A stretch of DNA of 64,000 nt from Brachypterus glaber (lineage: Eukaryota; Arthropoda; Insecta; Coleoptera; Kateretidae). Positions 55,509 through 64,000 of this stretch are shown piece after piece; the first letter of the stretch is position 1; each line of letters opens with the position of its first letter. The stretch lies in contig OY294045.1 of assembly GCA_958510825.1 (NCBI GenBank), forward strand, positions 95,168,988 through 95,232,987, read 5' to 3'. The position numbers and the translations under genes are program-made. The notes below the pieces were generated by a model. That model was not told the origin of the DNA and ran no database searches. It saw only the letters and a list, made by a program, of their open reading frames with translations.

Positions 55509-55770
55509 ATAGAGAAAACGGATTCCTTGAACCAAGGACACGTGTCTTTGGATATGTTCAAAGCCATTTTCTCTTGTTTCCAGGCTGGCATTTTCTTGAA
55601 CCAAAGTCAATGTCCTTGAATAAAGAGCGCGGATTTTTATTACAAAACTCGTGCGCTTCATTCAAGGACATTGACATTGGTTCAAGAAAATTCCAGCCTT
55701 GAAACAAGAGAATATGGCTTTGAACATATACCGACACGTGTCCTTGGTTCAAGGAATCCGCTTTTTCTAT
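55509..55770. mobile_element. 262-bp hairpin element
   Basis: ATAGAGAAAACGGATTCCTT ... AAGGAATCCGCTTTTTCTAT, arms of ~125 bp through GAACCAAGGACACGTGTC and TCTTGTTTCCAGGCTGG. Four short overlapping frames in this block (55413-55914) are repeat shadows. Confidence 0.85.
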
Positions 55771-55809
55771 GTATTAGTTGACCAACTCGTAATTTTGCAG
55801 GCCCGAATA

Positions 55810-56387
55810 TACACGGTGTTTGCAGTCTTGTTGCATATATTAAAGGGGATGAATCTACATAACAAAACATGTAAACCAAGCATAGGAACAAAGGTCCGGA
55901 AACAAACCCTTTAAAAATGTACTAAAAATGAGTTTTTTTACTAATAACTCTGGTACCCTTTGAGATAGAGTGACGAGGTTTCGCATGTATACTAGTATTA
56001 ATAGAGGCAATTATTTTATATTATTTTTTTAAAAATCTATCCAGAGGCGTGCCTAGACGGACAAAAGTTGTGCAGCTTAATACATTTTTGCCCCATACTT
56101 TTTTATGCGTACTTTTTTTAGATTTTGAGTAAAAAATATAAACGAGTAAAAATGCATAAAAAAAGTCATATAATGTAACACTGTGGGAGTAACCGTTAAA
56201 AAAAAATGCAATTAAGGAGAAAAAAATCGTGCAATCAAAAATGTTCTTTTTAAAGGGCTATTACACCTTTAATGTTAAATTTAGATGTTTTAAATGAAAA
56301 ATGGCCCTTCAGCATTAAAATTTTATTGGTGCTTTTTTTGTTCCATATTCAAAATATTATATACCATAAGACTGCAAACACCATGTA
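55810..56387. mobile_element. 578-bp MITE, TACACGGTGTTTGCAGTCTT ends
   Basis: Right end AAGACTGCAAACACCATGTA. The interior (TAATAACTCTGGTACCCTTT, ATACTAGTATTAATAGAGGC, GTAACCGTTAAAAAAAAATG) matches 44513-45184, but the outer ~25 bp are unrelated to that element's tips. Confidence 0.82.
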
Positions 56388-58190
56388 TTAGCAACGTCTA
56401 TGCGATAGTGCAAGTCTTTTAAGAATAAACTTAACACTACGATATTTCAAGAAAGCTTTGAGCAACGAATTTCCATGTGAAAACTCTTAGTCCAAATTTA
56501 AAGTTTTTATATCAAAGCGTTCCTCAAATATCGTAGTATAAATTTGTTTCCCACTTGCAATAATTTTTACCATTTACCACGAGGTCAAGTTAAAAATAAG
56601 TGTTCGGCAAACAGTATTTGCTTTCACTGGATTTTAACGGCAATTTACTAAAAATTTCTTTCCGTGTAAGGCAATAAATTAAACAAGACCATCATATGAT
56701 AAAATTATACGTATAAAATATTGTATTTTATAATAAACTATTCATTAAATTTTAATATTCACTTGTTATGTTATATTAAACATGCAATAAAATTCAAACT
56801 AGAAAGGGAATGGAACAGGTATTATTAAAAAAGCTTTAATAACTTTTTTATACCAAGCTTTGACAGACAGAATAACACATACCTAGAACATACTATATAT
56901 TATAAAGTCGTCATGCATGCATGCAGTATTCCATAATATTGTCGTATATTTTATATGGTGTTAAAATTTTTAAAATAATCATAAGCGCAAATACATTCTG
57001 CCTTCACGAGATTTGCTTCGGCAGAGTCCGACCTGTTCTACATTAAATCACGGCATTTCTTGTCGGTATAACTTAAAAGATCTAAGGTTATAAACAAATC
57101 TAATTTATGGTTAAAATAATCGTTTCAGATGTCAGGAATAGTAATTAGCTTGCAAATTGATGAGACTGAAACTCTTTTGTCAGGGTAATTAAATAAAGTC
57201 GGTGTCTTTAGAAATATTTTGCGCTAAAAGCCTTGTCAAATAAATTTAACTATTGACCTACTTATTATATATAAACTCATGAAAAAATTCATATTTATTC
57301 AGTATTACTTAGAGTGTCTCCATGTCAATTTAAAAAGTGAAAATGTAGTTTCTTTGAGAAATAATTTTGAGAATTATTCTTTAATTAAAAATACACCTAT
57401 AAATATTGTTAGTATGAACACTGATAGAAATTTTGACGAATATTAATGAATTTTGAAAAATATTCTGTAAACTTATTTAAATGACTTTTTATACGAACCA
57501 GTTTTAATATTTACACTAAGAAAAATGTGGACAATAAATTGGGCTCTGAAAATGATTGTGAATAGTTGGGATTTCAAACATAGAATGTTTTAGTTTAGAA
57601 GTATTTAATGGAAAACTAATATTTAATGGAAATTAGAATTTAGGGGCTTTGCATAGAAGTAGAACTTAGAACTAAGAATCGATCTTTCATGTTCTTGAAT
57701 AATTTATTCACATTTATTTAATATATTATTCTTAAGTTAAGAAGAAATTGTTTAAATCTGTTTCCAAAGCACCATATCACTAGAATACCAGCTCCCGAAT
57801 AAAGTGATACGTGGTTAAGTATATTCTCCTCCCGGGTATACTTGAAATACGATAGAAGATTGTATGGCCAACCTAACTGACTAAGTTATAATAAAAAATA
57901 TAATCTCTGCTCGGCTATAACCAAATTTTACAATTTATAACATTAGTAGAAAAATATTTATTAGTAATATACCACTTCACAACTATATAATTACTATATT
58001 TAACTAAAGAATTATATTTATGTAAAAAAGTCTACAGATAAAAAAGTTTTGGGTAAATCGTCCCTCCATTTCGCACGTCCCTGGTTAAAATTACCAAATA
58101 AGAATTACATATTAATGTTAAGGCATGCGCAAAAATTCGTTACTGTGGTTAGTAGGTTTAGAGATGTTAAAAAAAAACTACTTTTTAAAT
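56388..58190. other. Slo2 intron, AT-rich, nothing coding seen
   Basis: No exon with family support. A TTTCCGTGTAA tip near 56670 resembles the 8855-9280 element. About 57000-57070 is slightly GC-richer without a convincing frame. Confidence 0.4.
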
Positions 58191-58331
58191 TCTCACCGGC
58201 GCGCCGATTTGCCTTTTTCAGTTAATTAATAATTGAAATTTGGCCAAGGCGTAAGTGAAGCGAACACTCCCTATAAATTGGTTCGAAAGTCAATTAAAGC
58301 CGTTGGTTCCCTCTACTACTAGCCCACTTAT
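58191..58331 (+). mobile_element. SINE fragment (end of head plus body)
   Basis: TCTCACCGGCGCGCCGATTT then GCCTTTTTCAGTTAATTAAT and the body to CTAGCCCACTTA, lacking the tail. It is joined directly to a reverse SINE. Confidence 0.8.
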
Positions 58332-58495
58332 ACTGACTTTCGAACCAGTTCCTAGGGGGTGTCCGTTTCACTTATCGCCTTCGCTAAATTTAAATTATTA
58401 ATTAACTGAAAAAGGCAAATCGGTGCCAGTGAGAATCGAACTCACGCTAGTAGACTTGCTATGCATACGCGCTAGCCACTACGCTATGCCTCCCA
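58332..58495 (-). mobile_element. SINE with complete tRNA head, minus strand
   Basis: Minus strand: TGGGAGGCATAGCGTAGTGG (A-box-like), GTGAGTTCGATTCTCACTGG (B box), then body to ACTTTCGAACCAGT inverse. Body-to-body fusion with the neighbouring plus-strand SINE gives an inverted pair. Confidence 0.82.
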
Positions 58496-58772
58496 TAATA
58501 AAATAGGTAGATAACTTTTTATATAGGTCACTATATATTTTTGGTTATTAACCGACAAACGTGCATTATATTTTTATAGACTGTCAATTCTTAATTAATC
58601 ACTTTTAGGAGTCAAAAATATAATAAAACTTTAAAAAAAAAATTTAAGGTTCATTCTTTTTTTTTTCAATGGAATAGCACTTCCAGGAAATTTTGGAACA
58701 GAAATATCTATTGCTAAAATGTACTATCTTTAAATGTGGGGTGGTGAATTTTTTTTAATAGAGAGGGGGTAG

Positions 58773-59020
58773 CAACGAACTTAGAACTCTTCTCTCTAGA
58801 ATACGCATTCCGTTAATATAAAGTATCGCCAACATCTCGGTTTGTTTGTAAACAAATAGTAGGTATATTCAGGCCTGAACAATAACAATTACCAGTAAGT
58901 GTTATTGTTGTCTCTGTCAGAACAAAGCTGTGCGACAGACAAATGTATATGTTGGCTACGTTTTTGTCAGTTTTTACAAATGAAATGCCTATTCTAGAGA
59001 GAAGAGTTATTAGTTCGTTG
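58773..59020. mobile_element. 248-bp MITE, 8-bp target duplication, copy 2
   Basis: CAACGAACTTAGAACTCTTC ... GAAGAGTTATTAGTTCGTTG, flanked by GGGGGTAG and GGGGGTCG (7 of 8). The interior is alignable with 48709-48962 throughout, including AACATCTCGGTTTGTTTGTA. Confidence 0.88.
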
Positions 59021-59338
59021 GGGGGTCGTCACATTCATTATATATGTATTAAGTTGTTTTATTTAATTTTATCATTTTTAAAAATTGTCTTATCAAAGCC
59101 GGTTATAAAAATTTTAAAAGCAAATTGCTAAGCTAAGGAGTGTTTTATCCTTTTCTACTGTGTACTACAAGTGATACTGCATTTTTGACAATATATCAAA
59201 ATAATAAAGATTTGCGTTTATATTTTAACACTACAGACAGACAGACCGATAGACATACTGACCAGTTCAGTTAAATATATGAGTATATATAAATCTCATC
59301 AAAGAATTTTGGTTAGAATATTGTTTTTACAGAATACA

Positions 59339-60090
59339 CTGCCCAGTAAAAGAGCTTTCCCATTTTTTAACCTCCGCGCATAAAGTTGATTTTTTATCAT
59401 CAGATACACTTTTAGCAACCTTAAAACTATACCAATTTCCACGACTAACTACCCCCCGCACTTAGGGGGGGGGAGATAGAATTTTTAGTTATCAGATTTT
59501 TTTTCAGTAGCCTTAAAAACCCCAAAATACCAATTTTCACCAAAACTACCCCCACCCCTCAGGGGGTGAAATTAGAAAAAAAATATTATCAGATTCATAT
59601 TCGTCGAAGACAAAAACCCCTATATACCAATCTTGACGAAAATATTGAAAATATTTAAATATATTTACACCGTCACCCCTGCGGGGGTGTAGTTAGGAAA
59701 TTTTTATTATGAAATTCAATTTCAGCAACCTTAAAAACCCTCATACAGCAATTTTTAAATTTTTCTAAAAAAAATGTATTTTTCCCCATTTGCCCCCCGC
59801 AATGTTCACCAAAAACAATCCCGAGCGAGAACTTTTGGTAACATACCTGTATGCCAAATTTAAAGTCTTTAGCTCAAAGCGTTCTTAAATTGTCTTGTTC
59901 CCACAAGATTTCCCAGACAGACCGATCGACCGATCAACCGACATTTTTTTTTGCTTTAAATTGATTTATATCAACATAAAACGTCATAAAACGCAAAAAT
60001 ATGCAAAAAAAAATGTTGAAAATTTTGCACGAATACAAGACTTTCCGAAATTTTGAAAATTTTCAAAATGGGAAAGCAATATACTACAGA
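59339..60090 (+). mobile_element. Element-C, most complete copy
   Basis: Left end CACTGCCCAGTAAAAGAGCT with TTCCCATTTT. Then several G/C-block units (CCGCACTTAGGGGGGGG, CACCCCTCAGGGGGTG, CACCCCTGCGGGGGTG) alternate with AAAAACCCC spacers, then CAAAAACAATCCCGAGCGAG, CACAAGATTTCCCAGACAGA and AACGTCATAAAACGCAAAAA, ending about AAAATGGGAAAGCAATATAC. Short terminal similarity (TTTCCCATTTT / AAAATGGGAAAG) suggests inverted ends. Confidence 0.72.
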
Positions 60091-60207
60091 ATGAGAAGCA
60101 TATGTAATATTACATATAATATTATGTATTTAAGGCTTGTTTTTCTAAATACAGCACACTTGATATACCATCAAAAAACATTTGGATAACACTTTCTTAC
60201 AACTTAC

Positions 60208-60276
60208 CTAACACATTCGTCATGCCATGCTAGTTGATTTGAGCTGTCCCCAGAGTCGTCTAAGGTAAGACTGGAC
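60208..60276 (-). CDS. SLO2: Probable small Slo2 exon upstream of RCK2
   Basis: 69-bp minus-strand exon between a pyrimidine-rich acceptor (TTTCTCTCCAAACG, TTGCACCCCTAG) and a strong donor (GTAAGTTGTA). It encodes SSLTLDDSGDSSNQLAWHDE followed by CV, and ends in AG, phase 2. The next exon (51379) supplies C, giving Ser and the register CV-S-IVKGFPP. Position, strand and phase fit the linker between RCK1 and RCK2 in Slo2 channels, a variable Ser-rich region, so homology by eye is weak and splice logic carries the call. The intron to the next exon would be ~8.8 kb. Confidence 0.72.
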
Positions 60277-60531
60277 CTAGGGGTGCAACGTTTGGAGAGA
60301 AAGTGTTTAAGAAACAGAGCTAGGTTAAAGTGCAAAATAGTGACCCTATTAACTACAAATAGACAGCGACACCGGTGAGATATTACAAAGGATATCATAC
60401 ACAAACAAGCCTACAGTGCACCGTGTTTCATGTGCGAGATAGTAAAATTAATTAACACCGTATTTTAAATTATATAATAAAAATTTTCAACAGTAATATC
60501 ACAAGAGGTAATGAAATTTTCGATAATTTTC

Positions 60532-60676
60532 TTATGGTGCCATAAAATAATTTTGATAAGTAATTTTTTGAGTATATTTTTCGTTATTAAAAGCTCGTAA
60601 CCAAAGTTCGAGAGCTTTTAACGAAAAATAAACGAAAAACATTACTTTAGAGCAAAATTATTTTATGAGGCCATAA
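60532..60676. mobile_element. 145-bp palindromic MITE
   Basis: TTATGGTGCCATAAAATAAT with TTTG ... CAAAATTATTTTATGAGGCC with ATAA. The centre has AAAGCTCGTAACCAAAGTTC then GAGAGCTTT. Confidence 0.8.
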
Positions 60677-61333
60677 TAAAGTTTTCTGAAAATTTGACTG
60701 CCTCAAGTGGTATTTGACTGGACTATTTTACAAACCATCTAGCAAGAAAAAGCATTTAAACAAATGTTTAAAAAATGCAATTTTGTGTTAAGTTATTTAG
60801 TTTTGCGTATCAAGCCAATCTTTTTAAATATTTAAAAAGCGCGCGCTAAAAATAATTGCTATAAACTCTGACGCAAACGAAAGGGCTTCTGTCAAAAGTT
60901 GATTTTGTGGTTTTCAAGATAAATTTCTGTTAAAATTTAATAATTAATGTAAAAAGTGGCAAAATAAGCTTATTAAATGTTTACATTGGCTAAGAAAAAT
61001 GTAAAGTATTCTTAGAGGAAGGTATTTTTTCCTAAATTACCTTGGCCTTTATATTTTTAAACATTGATCAAGAAGTCCGTGATTTTGATAATTTCACACG
61101 TGAAATTATCTGTGCTGAAAGTAGTATTTAAAAACAAAATCTTAATTTCGACAAACATGCGGAATTTTTGCGGACAAAGTTTTTTTTTTTTTTTCGTTAA
61201 TTTACACTTGAATAACAAGTGTAATAAGTAATGCCGGTAATATATTTAAATGCAAATGGTAATTAATTTTACTCTGTACTTGTTTGTACACATTTATTTA
61301 AAGCATTTAATCATTAAAGATAGACATAATATA
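60677..61333. other. AT-rich DNA, nothing recognised
   Basis: No supported exon or repeat; one CACACGTGAAATTATC-type local inverted repeat near 61095. Confidence 0.35.
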
Positions 61334-62176
61334 TACTGGGTGTTTTAGGAAGGTGGTTCACCCCCCTTAACTTTTTTAATTTTTTAGGTAAGATCTTGAA
61401 CTTTCCAAAAGCTATATTATGTATAATTTAAGATTTTTTGACATAGCTATAATTTTTTTGGCACTTCCGGTTTCGCCGGAAATGAATCGAACGTTCAATT
61501 TTTAAATGGAACACCCTCTATATTTTTACATATTTTGATTCAGAAATCAGTTTTGAGAACAAGCATGTGTCACTTGTCAAATTTTGGCAGGTCATGTCAT
61601 TTTTTAGTTTAATCTTCATTTTAAATCTTTTGTTTTAATGCCAAGTTCTTCCAAATAAACTATTGATGTGTGGTATCAAAATATTCGCAAGAAAATTCTC
61701 TTACATTTTAACCTTATGAGGCCCCCTCTTTTCATTTGAAAAAAATTACTTATGGACCAAAGTATCATTTTCGAACCTTTAAGAGCCCTGCACATTTAGA
61801 GTTTTGGGAAAAAAAATCAAAATAGTATTTCGGAAGATACCAGACCGAAAATTAAGCGAATAAGCTAATTTAAGGCACTCGAGATTTAAATTAAAAATTT
61901 AAATAAAAAAGAACATGATCCGTCAAAAATAGACAAGTGGCAAATGCTTGTTCTTAGAATTTATTTTTAAACCGAGATATTTAAAAATATACAGGCTGTT
62001 CCATTTAAAAATCGAAAGTTCGATTCATTTCCGGTGAAACCGGAAGTGCCAAAAAATGTCTAACTATGTAAAAAATTCCTAAATTATACATAATATAGCT
62101 CCTGCAAATTTCACGATCCTACATAAAGAAGTAAAAGAGTTAAGGCGGGTGAACCACCTTCCTGAAACACCCGGTA
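61334..62176. mobile_element. 843-bp palindromic MITE, TACTGGGTGTTTTAGG ends
   Basis: TACTGGGTGTTTTAGGAAGG ... CCTTCCTGAAACACCCGGTA. Arms of ~270 bp share GGTGGTTCACCC, TATATTATGTATAATTTA, GGCACTTCCGGTTTCGCCGG and AACAAGCATGTG. TA at both edges. Confidence 0.88.
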
Positions 62177-62586
62177 TAGAGTTTAATAAATATATTTCTT
62201 CAAGGATTGGTTTGAACATACCTATTAGTCAACTGGGGCAACCAGATCAACTACGGAACAACTAGTTTTCTGGTTGATGTAACTAGAAATCTGGTTTGGG
62301 CAACAAGACAGTCGTTGTGCTTACAAGTTTCGTTTTTGGCAACCACAACAAGTTGGCTTGTTGCCCTTAACAGAAAAATAGTTATTAGTTGGTCCGTATT
62401 TAAACTATTGATCTCGTTGTCCCAACCAGATCGTTTTTTTATCCTACATACAGGGTGTTTCAGAACTCGTGTAGAGAAATTTTAGAGGTGATTCTACGTT
62501 AAAAAATATGAAAAAAAGTAATCATGGCCAACCTACGATAAAAACAAAAACTAAATTAAAAAAAAGGTTGACATTTAAATTGTCTG
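62177..62586. other. AT-rich DNA with CAAC repeats and a MITE tip
   Basis: Repeated GGCAACCAGAT / GTTGCCC motifs between 62235 and 62430 give an imperfect palindromic patch. At 62451 a single TACAGGGTGTTTCAGAAC end with GTGATTCTACG shows a truncated MITE cut off by the next element. Confidence 0.45.
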
Positions 62587-63166
62587 TAGGTCGATTCAGG
62601 CATAATTATCACTAACTACACTAAACTGAATTAGGAAATTAATAAAATTAAGAAACATAACCTCAAATTCTATAATAAATTTTCCTTGCTATGCAAAAAT
62701 TAAGATAAAGTATAAAATATAGCATAAAATATTGATAGAATCTTAAAATACACCATATAAAAAGAAATACTAAAATTCTCAAACTTTAGTGCAAAATTTT
62801 ATAAACAATCGTTATCCAAGATAAAAATAAAAATGAAGATGGCGACACCTCTGTATTTTAAAAATTCTTACATTTTCAGTGTTAAGGAAAAACACAATAG
62901 TTACATAAGAAAATAAAAGGCACCTTTGGAGATAAGTTGGTTTTAAATCACGATTTTTAATCCCAACAACTGTAAATATAGTAATAATCTTCCTGCGCAA
63001 TAGACATTGTTTTTTTTTACTTATTCAGTCATATTTACACATGCTTATTTTCTATTTGGCATTTACCTTATTGTTGCATACCACGGAAAATTTATTATAA
63101 AATTTAAGGTTATGTTTCTTAATTATCTTAATTTTTTAATTTCTTAATTATGCCTGAATCGACCTT
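62587..63166. mobile_element. 580-bp MITE with ~80-100-bp terminal repeats
   Basis: TAGGTCGATTCAGGCATAAT ... ATTATGCCTGAATCGACCTTA. Arms continue through AAGAAACATAACCT and GGAAAATTTATTATA. The left arm has ~20 bp (CACTAACTACACTAAACTG) absent from the right arm but present in the other copy at 1-62. The 62812-63000 frame is inside the unpaired middle and unsupported. Confidence 0.85.
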
Positions 63167-64000
63167 ATGTAATGGTATCATTGTACACAGAATAAAGTAT
63201 AAAATTAAATTATGTAAAAGTAACTAGGTTGTCTCATTAAATAGTTAAAAGTTAAAAGTAATTTCCGGTTAAACCGGAAGTGAACATTTATATTTTATGC
63301 CAGTTAGAGACGTTTTTAAATTAAAAGCTTAAACTTTAAAATTAAACGAAAAAAGGTGTGTACCATGGCCTTGTTACAACCGGTATACGCGGCTATGGTC
63401 CCCAAAGGGTTACACTATGGACCAGGTGTCAGGTATTTTGGCAGAAAGTCTTTTAAGCAATTTCAATAAAAGAAATATGTCACTGTAATCAAGGATAGTT
63501 AATAGTTATTTTTGGTACTAGTGGGTAAAGTAAGATATTGCCCATAAGAAAATTAACCTTCGAGGCGTCAGCCAAGCAGGTTAATTTTCGAGAGGGCAAT
63601 ATCGGTTTACCCATGAGTGCCATACAAGGTTTTATCCAATAAATAGCTTAGGAATTCACATTTTTATTAAAAATTTTAATGACATTTACAAGAAAGTAAT
63701 TTGACAAGTGACATTTGAGTGGGTAAAATAAATAATTATCCACTTAATAAAGTAAAAGCCACGCGGGGATTATTATTGAGTTTATCTATTTAAAATAAAG
63801 CTGGTAATTGTCTTATTATCTGTATGTATGGGATAAAATATTTATCATACAAATATTGAGCCTTTTAAATAACTTTTGAGATTAGGGCAATAGCGCGAAA
63901 TCTAAATTTGTTTTAAGAACTTCGCTGTGTCTGGATGTTTTAATTAATTATAATTTTGGATTAGTAAGGAATTTTAAAAGTGTTTTATCATTTTTTATAT
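63167..64000. other. AT-rich DNA with a hairpin and a tiny frame
   Basis: A hairpin at 63522-63613 (TGGGTAAAGTAAGATATTGC ... GCAATATCGGTTTACCCA) looks like a small MITE. A 34-codon plus-strand frame at 63365-63469 with a good ATG context (ACCATGG) encodes VPKGLHYGPGVRYFGRKSF; it is locally GC-richer but unrecognised. Confidence 0.35.

Noticed and set aside
55413..55914. Five overlapping frames of 64-82 residues on both strands
   Set aside because: All arise from the 262-bp palindrome at 55509-55770.

Overview
This window is AT-rich eukaryotic DNA dominated by transposable elements. It is most probably insect and possibly beetle; that is inference. The animal evidence is spliced exons of a Slo2/KCNT-type sodium-activated potassium channel on the minus strand, a secreted leucine-rich-repeat (LRR) gene, CR1/Jockey-like and RNase H-bearing non-LTR retrotransposon fragments, a Penelope-like element (PLE), tRNA-derived SINEs, and many palindromic (foldback/MITE) DNA elements. 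One 200-N assembly gap lies at 1755-1954. No CRISPR array, rRNA gene, intact tRNA gene or bacterial-style operon was seen.

Layout. 1-11 kb: low-complexity AT-rich DNA; a four-copy ~1.14-kb amplification of a foldback element plus its flank (2338-6988); a degenerate GC-core tandem repeat (7318-7975). 11-16.4 kb: a near-identical 1.8-kb unit in three tandem copies, built from fused transposon pieces and carrying hammerhead-ribozyme-like cores. 19-23 kb: a single-exon secreted LRR gene broken by three insertions. Just downstream lies a nested MITE (23041-24780) holding a 1002-bp foldback element with an 8-bp target duplication. 25-26.4 kb: another LINE fragment. 27.5-30.7 kb: a tandem array of unequal units. 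31-42 kb: palindromic elements, SINEs, a Tc1-like helix-turn-helix remnant and a GC-rich LINE RNase H fragment with 13-bp target duplications. 43-44.1 kb: the 3' end of a PLE (RT palm, GIY-YIG endonuclease, hammerhead-like core). 46-60 kb: three Slo2 exons (60208-60276, 51029-51379, 46258-46392, transcribed right to left) in introns packed with nested MITEs. 60-64 kb: more palindromic elements.

How the parts fit. The only host genes I can defend are Slo2, which is phase-consistent across the three exons and probably functional, continuing outside the window both ways, and the LRR gene, which now looks like a pseudogene. Everything else is mobile DNA or its products: target-primed LINE insertions, a precise 12-bp-duplicating insertion of a ribozyme-like inverted element, cut-and-paste MITEs with TA, TTA or 8-bp duplications, and later tandem amplification of chimeric blocks. 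All calls are from reading the sequence by eye; no database search was possible.
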